From Flavobacterium yafengii (GTDB taxonomy: Bacteria > Bacteroidota > Bacteroidia > Flavobacteriales > Flavobacteriaceae): a DNA stretch of 64,000 nucleotides. This document shows positions 45,503-52,049 of this stretch, one piece after another. Where the stretch lies: contig NZ_JASCRY010000003.1 of the NCBI RefSeq assembly GCF_030010375.1, positions 62,001 through 126,000 of the forward strand, given 5' to 3'. A model generated the notes under the pieces. The model was given only the letters and a program-made list of their open reading frames with translations, did not search any database and was not told the DNA's origin. The translations under genes and the position numbers were made by a program. Numbering within the stretch: the first letter of the stretch is position 1; each line of letters begins with the position of its first letter.

Positions 45503-45688
45503 ATGAATTCAACAGAACTAAAAGGAAATTGGGAAGAGCAAAAAGGAAAATTAAAACAAAAATTTGCCGCTTTAACCGAGAATGATTTACTTTTCACAGA
45601 AGGTAAGAAAGAGGAAATGATTGGTAAACTTCAATCCAAATTAAGCATAACAAAAGAAGAATTACTTAAGATTATTGAATCCATCTAA
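45503..45688 (+). CDS. CsbD-family stress protein
   Basis: A 61-residue protein. ELKGNWEEQKGKLKQKFAALTENDLLFTEGKKEEMIGKLQSKLSITKEEL is the CsbD signature (GxWxxxKGKxKxxxxxLTDxDLxxxxGKxxxLxGxLQ). CsbD proteins are abundant general-stress proteins (sigma-B dependent in Bacillus) with no known biochemical activity. Predicted expression from direct-repeat site 8 fits a general-stress role here. Confidence 0.92.
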   Translation: MNSTELKGNWEEQKGKLKQKFAALTENDLLFTEGKKEEMIGKLQSKLSITKEELLKIIESI

Positions 45689-45747
45689 TAATTTAATTTC
45701 AAAAAAAAACCTTGTTTGCCCCTATTACTACATTGTTCATTTTGGTT

Positions 45748-45813
45748 AATACCGCTTCATAATTCAAACTAGTAGAATTTTATGCTGCTAGTTTGAATTA
45801 TAAAAACGGTATT
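45748..45813. repeat. Nested inverted repeat
   Basis: A perfect inner 14-bp stem (45759-45772 with 45788-45801) lies inside an outer 7-bp stem AATACCG/CGGTATT (45748-45754 with 45807-45813). There is no T-run after it. It ends 51 bases before the lipoprotein ATG, so it could be an mRNA structure, a terminator for csbD, or a small mobile-repeat relic. Confidence 0.6.
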
Positions 45814-45864
45814 CCAAAAATCATTTTAATACCATCAAAAAATTTAACATTAAAGCTATATAAA

Positions 45865-46326
45865 ATGAAAAAGACACTTTTTACCCTTGCAATAACAACC
45901 TTCATGGCTGGAACCATTTTAACAGGTTGTCAAAATTCTTCCAAAAAAGAAGAAGTTGCTCTGGATAATGTAGAAGACGCTAGAGAAAATCTTGATGAAG
46001 CAAAAGAAGAATTGTCAGATGCAAGAAAAGTAGCAACTGAAGAAGAATGGAATGCATTCAAAGCAAGTACTAATGCTACAATTGCTGAAAATGAAATGAG
46101 AATAGCAGAGATGAAAGCCAGTATGAAAAAAACCGGAAAATCAATCGATGATGAATATGCTCAAAAAATTGACATTTTAGAACAAAAAAATAATGATATA
46201 AAAGCTAAGATTGAAACTTATAAAAATGATGCCAGCAGTGATTGGGAAGCTTTTAAACAGGAATACAATCGCGATATGGATGAACTTGGCCAGGCATTGA
46301 AAAACCTCACAGTAGACAACAAATAG
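45865..46326 (+). CDS. Helical lipoprotein
   Basis: A 153-residue protein starting at ATG 45865; the frame is open upstream, but MKKTLFTLAITTFMAG is a clear signal peptide with lipobox LTGC (Cys about 23). The mature part is an acidic coiled-coil (DNVEDARENLDEAKEELSDARK...WNAFKASTNATIAENEMRIAEMKASMKK, later SSDWEAFKQEYNRDMDELGQAL). It resembles stress-induced periplasmic helical proteins. No enzymatic motif. It has no direct-repeat site of its own and may be expressed with csbD. Confidence 0.75.
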   Translation: MKKTLFTLAITTFMAGTILTGCQNSSKKEEVALDNVEDARENLDEAKEELSDARKVATEEEWNAFKASTNATIAENEMRIAEMKASMKKTGKSIDDEYAQKIDILEQKNNDIKAKIETYKNDASSDWEAFKQEYNRDMDELGQALKNLTVDNK

Positions 46327-46373
46327 TAAATTAAAAAAAACAACTAAAAATATTTTATAATAAATCATTTTAA

Positions 46374-46439
46374 GTGTGAATAATGTAAACTTAACCAAAA
46401 GTATTGTAACAAAATTTGAGAGTATGATGTTGATATTTG
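46374..46439 (+). promoter_or_regulatory. 21-bp direct-repeat promoter site 9 (outer-membrane barrel gene)
   Basis: GTGTGAAT, core 1 ATGTAAA (46383-46389), core 2 TTGTAAC (46404-46410), TTTG at 46436-46439. The ATG at 46469 is 30 bases further on. Confidence 0.82.
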
Positions 46440-46468
46440 TAGTATAGTAATTCATAAAAACAAATAAA

Positions 46469-47104
46469 ATGAAAAATTCAAAAAAACTAATTTTTACCTC
46501 ATTAGTCATAACGTTCATGACTTTAACTAATGCTAATGCTCAAGAAAACGTTTCAAAATTTGGTGTAAAAGGGGGTGTAAACTTCTCTAATTTATATACT
46601 GATGATGTTGACGACAATAATATGTTAACAGGATTTAATGTTGGTTTTTTTGCTAAATTACCTATTGCGAATAATATTGCCTTACAACCTGAAATCTCTT
46701 ATACTGGAAAAGGAGCAGAACTAGTTTACAATAACGCTTTTGTAAGTGGAACTGCTCAGTTTAAATTAGATTATATTGAAGTGCCTCTTTTATTAGTGGT
46801 CAATGTTACCAAGAATTTTAATATTCACGCAGGTCCTTATGCTGCTTATATGGTTAGTGCCAAAACGACTAATAAATCAGATAGTGGCAGCTATAATTTT
46901 GAAGACAATATTGATACGGATGATTTTAACAAGTTTGATGCAGGTCTTGCCGGTGGTGTTGGGATTGATTTAGAACCAGTTAGTTTTGGAGTACGTTACA
47001 ATTATGGATTAACTAAGATTGGAAAAGAGGACTCATCAACTAGCTTTAGCTCTCCAGATGCTAAAAATAGTGTTTTGAGTTTCTATGCTGCTTTTGCATT
47101 TTAA
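46469..47104 (+). CDS. Outer-membrane beta-barrel protein (porin/PorT-like family)
   Basis: A 211-residue protein with a signal peptide (TSLVITFMTLTNANAQ) and a mature region KFGVKGGVNFSNLYTDD...TGFNVGFFAKLPIANNIALQPEISYTGKGAE, followed by alternating amphipathic strands and a final LSFYAAFAF ending in Phe. This matches the eight-strand outer-membrane protein family common in Bacteroidota. Predicted role: small envelope barrel, perhaps structural or adhesive. It is driven by site 9. Confidence 0.85.
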   Translation: MKNSKKLIFTSLVITFMTLTNANAQENVSKFGVKGGVNFSNLYTDDVDDNNMLTGFNVGFFAKLPIANNIALQPEISYTGKGAELVYNNAFVSGTAQFKLDYIEVPLLLVVNVTKNFNIHAGPYAAYMVSAKTTNKSDSGSYNFEDNIDTDDFNKFDAGLAGGVGIDLEPVSFGVRYNYGLTKIGKEDSSTSFSSPDAKNSVLSFYAAFAF

Positions 47105-47234
47105 TTAATTACAAAAGGCAATCTTAATTTTATCATAAATGCGCGTAAAACACTGTAAAACAGAACACTAAACATTTATTTTATACGTAACTTTACTGGA
47201 TTTAATCTAAATTAATCATTAAAAACTAAAAATC

Positions 47235-47387
47235 ATGAGCAATCTTCTTTACACAATCGCAGTAATATTAGTTATTTTTTGGGCAATTGGCTTCTTTGCT
47301 TACAGTGTAGGATCAATTATTCATATACTTCTCGTTATTGCAGTTATTGCAGTTATATTGAGAATTATTCAAGGAAGAAAAATCTAA
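47235..47387 (+). CDS. lmo0937-family small membrane protein, copy 1
   Basis: A 50-residue protein that is almost entirely hydrophobic: MSNLLYTIAVILVIFWAIGF, then a second helix ending RIIQGRKI. This is the pattern of lmo0937-family peptides, found next to stress genes in many bacteria. A near-identical gene follows 64 bases later, and the leaders of the two also match, so they arose by tandem duplication. Confidence 0.82.
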   Translation: MSNLLYTIAVILVIFWAIGFFAYSVGSIIHILLVIAVIAVILRIIQGRKI

Positions 47388-47451
47388 TACTTCTACCTAT
47401 CATTAAACGACAAAAAGCAAATAAAATATAAATCATTAAAAACTAGAAATC

Positions 47452-47604
47452 ATGAGCAATCTTCTTTACACAATCGCAGTAATTTTAGTCATTTTTTGGG
47501 CAATTGGATTCTTTGCTTTCAGCCTAGGATCAATCATTCACGTACTTCTTGTTATTGCGGTAATTGCAATACTATTTAGACTTATACAAGGTCGAAGTAT
47601 CTAA
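47452..47604 (+). CDS. lmo0937-family small membrane protein, copy 2
   Basis: A 50-residue paralogue of the preceding gene. The first 20 residues are identical; differences are mostly conservative (FAFSLGS for FAYSVGS, RSI for RKI). The 15 bases before the ATG and the first 36 coding bases are almost unchanged, so the duplication is fairly recent. It is followed 31 bases later by the YtxH gene in the same direction. Confidence 0.82.
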   Translation: MSNLLYTIAVILVIFWAIGFFAFSLGSIIHVLLVIAVIAILFRLIQGRSI

Positions 47605-47635
47605 TCAAATAATAAAAATAATAAAATACATAATT

Positions 47636-47914
47636 ATGAAAGCAGATAAAATAATATTAGGAGTTTTAGGAGGCGTAGCCGTTGGAGCATTATTAGGAGT
47701 ATTGTTTGCACCTGAAAAAGGAGATAAAACAAGAAAAAAAATTATGGACAAGAGCAACGATTATGCTGATGAATTAAAAGACAAATTAGATACTTTATTG
47801 GGAACAATCAATAAAAAGTATGAGAAAATTTGGAGCGAAGGCGAAAATTTAATCGCTGAAGGAAAATCAAAATTTGATGATGCAAAACATGAAATTAAAA
47901 ATACAAGTATCTAA
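47636..47914 (+). CDS. YtxH-domain protein
   Basis: A 92-residue protein starting at ATG 47636 (the open frame extends upstream into the previous gene, but MKADKIILGVLGGVAVGALLGVLFAPEKGDKTRKK is the natural YtxH N-terminus). The glycine-rich helix (about 7-23) followed by LFAPEKG is diagnostic; the rest is an amphipathic helix. YtxH proteins are general-stress membrane-associated proteins. It forms a run with the two lmo0937 genes and the holin-like gene. Confidence 0.88.
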   Translation: MKADKIILGVLGGVAVGALLGVLFAPEKGDKTRKKIMDKSNDYADELKDKLDTLLGTINKKYEKIWSEGENLIAEGKSKFDDAKHEIKNTSI

Positions 47915-47967
47915 AACGAAACTTCGATATTAAAATTTCACAAGTAAATACGTTTACAATTTATACC

Positions 47968-48315
47968 ATGGAAAACAACGCAACAACAATAGAAATGCTT
48001 TTTGAGAAAGCAGAGGATTATACTCGAACAACAGTAGAATTGGTCAAGTTAAATACAGTAGATAAAACTGCTGATGTACTGTCCTCACTTCTTTCTCGAT
48101 TAACTGTTTCTATTGTTTTTGTTATGTTTGCCTTTCTTGTCAATATTGGTCTTTCCTTATGGATAGGCGAATTATTAGGTAAAGTATATTATGGTTTTTT
48201 TATAGTATCCAGTGCTTATTTTTTGATTTCAACAATCCTATATATTTATAAAGATCAATGGCTTAAAATACCAATCAGCAATTTTATCATTGTCAAAATG
48301 CTTAAAAAAAACTAA
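47968..48315 (+). CDS. Holin-X/DUF1469-like membrane protein
   Basis: A 115-residue protein. An N-terminal amphipathic helix (EMLFEKAEDYTRTTVELVKLNTVDKTADVLSSL) is followed by two membrane helices (about 45-68 and 76-96) and a short basic tail. This is the arrangement of the phage-holin-like / DUF1469 proteins that often accompany YtxH genes in stress operons, where a lytic role is not implied. The next gene starts one base after its stop. Confidence 0.78.
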   Translation: MENNATTIEMLFEKAEDYTRTTVELVKLNTVDKTADVLSSLLSRLTVSIVFVMFAFLVNIGLSLWIGELLGKVYYGFFIVSSAYFLISTILYIYKDQWLKIPISNFIIVKMLKKN

Positions 48316-48316
48316 T

Positions 48317-48655
48317 ATGAAAACCATTAATGAGACAGATACTCTTAAGGAAACAATATTATTGCTTAAATTAAAACAAGCTAACGAGTTAGTACATCTT
48401 AAAGACCAGTATTATCATACGTATGAAAGTTTAAAACCTTTAAATATAATCAAAAATGTTTTTGGTCAAATGGCTACCTCATCTGATTTTAAAGGAAATA
48501 TACTTAGTAATGCTATTGGTATATCAACTGGTTATTTGACTAAAAAAGTTTTGCTGGGATCAACCCATAATCCAATCAAAAGAATTCTGGGAACACTACT
48601 ACAATTCGTAATAACTAATCTTGTTACAAAACATTCAGATACTTCAAAATCATAA
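48317..48655 (+). CDS. Small protein linked to the YtxH-holin pair
   Basis: A 112-residue protein from ATG 48317. The N-terminal half is a charged helix (LKETILLLKLKQANELVHLKDQYYHTYESLKPLNIIKNVFG); the C-terminal half is weakly hydrophobic (LSNAIGISTGYLTKKVLLG... ILGTLLQFVITNLV) and may contact the membrane. Similar proteins regularly follow YtxH and holin-like genes in Flavobacterium. It ends the lmo0937-YtxH-holin run. Confidence 0.65.
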   Translation: MKTINETDTLKETILLLKLKQANELVHLKDQYYHTYESLKPLNIIKNVFGQMATSSDFKGNILSNAIGISTGYLTKKVLLGSTHNPIKRILGTLLQFVITNLVTKHSDTSKS

Positions 48656-48832
48656 CTCCACTTATATTTTAGTTTTGAATTGATTTATTCGAATACAATA
48701 TTCTCAAAAAATTGATAAATCCGTTATAAACCATTTGTTTGTTCTTTTTAAATAAGCTCAAAAACAAAAGTTATAACTTGGTGATTTATTTTATTTAGGA
48801 TAAAATCTTTTGAAAACTAATTTGAAAAGAGC

Positions 48833-49966
48833 ATGGAAAAAAGATTAAAAAAAGAAGCGCTAATAATAGTAAATAATGAACTTGCTTTTCAAAACTTAGA
48901 AAAGGAAAAACGTGCAGCGGAATTAATTATTGCAAATAAAGAGCTTGCGTTTCAAAATCAAGAAAAAGAAAAACGTGCCGCTGAATTAATAATTGCTAAT
49001 AAAGAACTTGCTTTTCAAAACTTAGAAAAGGAAAAACGTGCCGCTGAATTGATTATTGCTAATAAAGAACTTGCGTTTCAAAATCAAGAAAAGGAAAAAC
49101 GTGCCGCTGAATTGATTATTGCTAATAAAGAACTTGCGTTTCAAAATCAAGAAAAAGAAAAACGTGCTGCTGAATTGATTATTGCCAACAAAGAATTAGC
49201 TTTTCAAAATGATGAAAAAGAAAAACGTGCCGCTGAATTGATTATTGCTAACAAAGAACTTGCGTTTCAAAATCAAGAGAAAGAAAAGCGATCTGATGAA
49301 TTGATTATTGCTAACACCGAATTAGCTTTTCAAAATGATGAAAAAGAAAAACGTGCCGCTGAATTGATTATTGCCAACAAAGAACTTGCGTTTCAAAATC
49401 AAGAGAAAGAAAAGCGATCTGATGAATTGATTATTGCTAACACCGAATTAGCTTTTCAAAATGATGAAAAAGAAAAACGAGCAATTGAATTGATTATTGC
49501 TAATCGAGAACTAGCTTTTCAGAACCAGGAGAAAGAAGAGCGCGCTAAAGAGCTAGATCTAGCAAACAAAAAACTTGCGTTTAAAAACCAAGAAAGAAGA
49601 ATTCAAACAGCAGAACTAAACATTGCTAACAGAGAACTTCTTTTTCAAAATGAAGAAAAAGAAAAGCGATCAGCTGAATTAATTATTACTAATCAAGAAC
49701 TTAAAAGAGCCGAAGAATACCAACAAGAATACATAAATGGACTGGAGAAAATGATGTTTATGACTTCTCATAAAGTCAGGCAGCCCATTGCTAATATTTT
49801 AGGTTTATCTTATTTACTAGATAATCAATCTATAAATTCACCCGATGAGCTAAAAGAATCTTTAGATTACATCAAAGAATCCGCTTTGAGTCTTGATACT
49901 TTTACAAAAGAACTTACTCAATTCATTTTTAATTTGGGAGAAAAAGGGAAAATTGTGTTTAAATAA
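48833..49966 (+). CDS. Long coiled-coil protein with H-box (DHp) domain and no ATPase domain
   Basis: A 377-residue protein. Residues 1-295 are fourteen 21-residue units of the EKEKRAAEL-xx-ANKELAFQN type, predicted as one continuous coiled coil of up to about 44 nm. Residues about 296-377 form a histidine-kinase dimerisation/phosphoacceptor domain with H-box FMTSHKVRQPIANILGLSYLL (His about 313) and a second helix ESLDYIKESALSLDTFTKEL. The gene stops there; no N, G1 or G2 box is present. It might be phosphorylated in trans by a kinase of the 19-35 kb block, or act as a rod-shaped phosphotransfer scaffold. No direct-repeat promoter site precedes it. Confidence 0.8.
   Translation: MEKRLKKEALIIVNNELAFQNLEKEKRAAELIIANKELAFQNQEKEKRAAELIIANKELAFQNLEKEKRAAELIIANKELAFQNQEKEKRAAELIIANKELAFQNQEKEKRAAELIIANKELAFQNDEKEKRAAELIIANKELAFQNQEKEKRSDELIIANTELAFQNDEKEKRAAELIIANKELAFQNQEKEKRSDELIIANTELAFQNDEKEKRAIELIIANRELAFQNQEKEERAKELDLANKKLAFKNQERRIQTAELNIANRELLFQNEEKEKRSAELIITNQELKRAEEYQQEYINGLEKMMFMTSHKVRQPIANILGLSYLLDNQSINSPDELKESLDYIKESALSLDTFTKELTQFIFNLGEKGKIVFK
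48836..49717 (+). repeat. 63-bp tandem repeat array (14 units) in the coiled-coil gene
   Basis: Fourteen 63-bp units, the first one and the last three diverged, the central ones nearly identical. Units 7-8 and 9-10 repeat as a 126-bp pair that alternates the EKEKRAAEL and EKEKRSDEL types, a sign of recent unequal exchange or slippage. Each unit is 21 codons, so changes keep the frame. Confidence 0.92.
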
Positions 49967-50030
49967 AAACATTTCGGCCATTTAAATTTAATAATAGCCA
50001 CTAGCCATAAAAGCATGTTAGTTTAAAAAT

Positions 50031-50072
50031 AACAGGGTTTAACTTTTTTATTAAAGTTAAACCCTGTTTTAT
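50031..50072 (+). terminator. Terminator after the coiled-coil gene
   Basis: A 16-bp perfect stem (50031-50046 with 50053-50068), 6-base loop, then Ts. The rest of the interval 49967-50253 shows no gene. Confidence 0.9.
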
Positions 50073-50252
50073 GTTTTTTAAGTATTTATAGGCGTCTTTT
50101 TCTTCAAAAACATTTCTACTACAATCTGTTTCAGATTAAATTTCTTAGACATTCCTCACCTTAATTATACAAAAAAAATTAAGTACTACAACATACCCAA
50201 AAACAATAACTAACTGATATATAAATATATAGAAAAATTTAACATTTTAAAT

Positions 50253-50318
50253 AAGTAAATCTTACAACTTCCATTTTTAATTATGTAACACTTCTAGCCA
50301 ATAACTAAACAATCTTTG
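50253..50318 (+). promoter_or_regulatory. 21-bp direct-repeat promoter site 10 (Ig/ice-binding lipoprotein)
   Basis: GTAAAT at 50255, core 1 TTACAAC (50262-50268), core 2 ATGTAAC (50283-50289), TTTG at 50315-50318. The ATG is 36 bases downstream. Confidence 0.8.
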
Positions 50319-50353
50319 CTGTATAAAATACTTAATCCCCCTAAATCAAAAAA

Positions 50354-52045
50354 ATGAAAACTAAAAATTTACTGTTTACCTTTGCAATACTATTTATTGC
50401 ATTAATTTCTGGTTGCGCAAAAGACGATTTTGAAGAAATTGAAGGCGTATGTCCAGTTGTGTTATCCACAGATCCTGACAATGGAACTATTAATGTTCCA
50501 CTAGACAAAACTATTACAGTAATCTTCAATGAAGAAATGAATGCTGCGACTTTTAACCAATCCTCTTTTACTTTACAAGGGACAACGGCAGTTGCAGGAA
50601 CAGTTTCATTTAGCGGAACAACTGCTTCGTTTGACCCAACAAGCCCGCTTGCTGCAAATACTACTTATACTGGCGTAATTAAAACATCGGTTAAAGATAT
50701 AATGGGTAATGCTTTACAAGCCGATTATGTTTGGACATTTAGTACTGGTTCAACTGTAACACCTATGGTGATTTCCACAGATCCAGCAAATAATGCTACT
50801 AATGTATTCCTTAATAAAATAGTTACTGCTAATTTTAATATGCCAATGAATCAGGCAACTATAAACGCAACAACTTTTACATTAAAACAAGGAACAACAA
50901 CAGTTACAGGATCAGTTTCCTACAATGGAACAACTGCCAATTTTGCCCCTACTGCTCCTCTAGCAACCAATACTATTTATACGGGGACTATTACAACTGG
51001 AGTAAAAAATGTTCAAGGAACAACAATAGCCAGTAGCTATACATGGACATTTACTACAGGATCTGTTACGGCTCCTAATGTAACTGCCACTGACCCTGCT
51101 GACAATGCCTCGGGAGTTGCCCTTAATAAAAACATTACAGCTACTTTTAGTATGGCAATGGATCCTTTGACTATTAGCAATACGACTTTTACTTTAAAAA
51201 ATGGTTCAGCAATAATTACAGGAACTGTTTCTTATTTAGGCACAACAGCCACATTTAATCCAGATAGTGATTTATTACCTGGAACTACTTATACTGCTGC
51301 AATTAATACAACTGCTAAAAACGTAGCTGGTGTTTCTTTAGCTAATGATTACGTTTGGAACTTTAGTACTAATTCAGCTGTAGTTGGAAATACCGTAAAC
51401 CTAGGATCAGCTGAAAGATTTGGAATTATAGCAGGTGTAGGAGTAAGCAATAACGCTGGTTTCAGTATAATTAATAATATGGATGTTGGTATAAGTCCTG
51501 GAGTTCGTTCTTCAATTACAGGATTTCCTCCTGCAGTTATAGTGAATGGTGCAATTTATGCTTCTGACGATATTGCTCCTGTAGGGATTGCTGCCATGCT
51601 AACGCAAGCAAAACTAGATCTTACCAATGCTTATCTTTTTGCCGAAGGAGCTTCTTATAGCGCGCCAATAACTGTATCAGGTGATCAAGGTGGAAAAACA
51701 CTTGTTGCCGGTATTTATAAATCAACATCGACACTTTTAGTACAAAATGGTGATTTAACTCTTAGTGGTAGTGCAACTGACGTTTGGATTTTCCAAGTAG
51801 CATCTGCGTTTACCACTGTGGGCGGAGCTGGTGGAAATATAAAACTTACTGGAGGAGCTCTTGCTAAAAACGTTTTTTGGCAAACGGGAAGTTCAGCAAC
51901 TATTGGAGATTATACTTCATTTGTAGGTAATGTATTGGCCCTACAATCTATTACAATGGGATCTCATTCAACCGCACAAGGTAGAATGCTTGCCAGAAAT
52001 GGAGCCGTAGTAATGACTCATACTAACATAATCACTAAGCCTTAA
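50354..52045 (+). CDS. Lipoprotein with three Ig-like (Big_5) domains and an ice-binding-like DUF3494 domain
   Basis: A 563-residue protein with lipobox ISGC (Cys about 21). Three repeats of about 100 residues follow (each with a STDP/TDP-A-N...NVxLxKxxTxxFxxxM pattern and a VWTFSTG-type end), which are bacterial SbsA Ig-like domains. Residues about 345-563 form a DUF3494 domain (LGSAERFGIIAGVGVSNN, GDQGGKTLVAGIYKSTSTLLVQNGDLTLSG, DVWIFQVASAF, NVFWQTGSSATIGDYTSFVGNVLA). DUF3494 includes ice-binding proteins, but many members are adhesins. The OmpA gene begins four bases after its stop, suggesting a shared envelope function. Confidence 0.9.
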   Translation: MKTKNLLFTFAILFIALISGCAKDDFEEIEGVCPVVLSTDPDNGTINVPLDKTITVIFNEEMNAATFNQSSFTLQGTTAVAGTVSFSGTTASFDPTSPLAANTTYTGVIKTSVKDIMGNALQADYVWTFSTGSTVTPMVISTDPANNATNVFLNKIVTANFNMPMNQATINATTFTLKQGTTTVTGSVSYNGTTANFAPTAPLATNTIYTGTITTGVKNVQGTTIASSYTWTFTTGSVTAPNVTATDPADNASGVALNKNITATFSMAMDPLTISNTTFTLKNGSAIITGTVSYLGTTATFNPDSDLLPGTTYTAAINTTAKNVAGVSLANDYVWNFSTNSAVVGNTVNLGSAERFGIIAGVGVSNNAGFSIINNMDVGISPGVRSSITGFPPAVIVNGAIYASDDIAPVGIAAMLTQAKLDLTNAYLFAEGASYSAPITVSGDQGGKTLVAGIYKSTSTLLVQNGDLTLSGSATDVWIFQVASAFTTVGGAGGNIKLTGGALAKNVFWQTGSSATIGDYTSFVGNVLALQSITMGSHSTAQGRMLARNGAVVMTHTNIITKP

Positions 52046-52049
52046 AAAA

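Noticed and set aside
47105..47234. CTGTAAAAC and GTAACTTTA upstream of the lmo0937 genes as a possible eleventh site
   Set aside because: The repeat spacing is about 10 bp, not 21, and the cores do not match at the required distance from TTTA.
47968..48315. Holin-like protein as evidence for a prophage
   Set aside because: No phage structural, integrase or lysis genes are nearby; this family commonly accompanies YtxH in stress operons.
48771..48812. AGTTATAACTT followed by CTTTTG upstream of the coiled-coil H-box gene, resembling a regulon site
   Set aside because: The near core lacks two bases, no first core exists 21 bp upstream, and the distance to TTTG is 38 rather than 34 bases from the near-box start.
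48836..49717. Regular 63-bp repeats as a CRISPR-like array
   Set aside because: The units are contiguous without spacers and translate as one uninterrupted coiled-coil frame.
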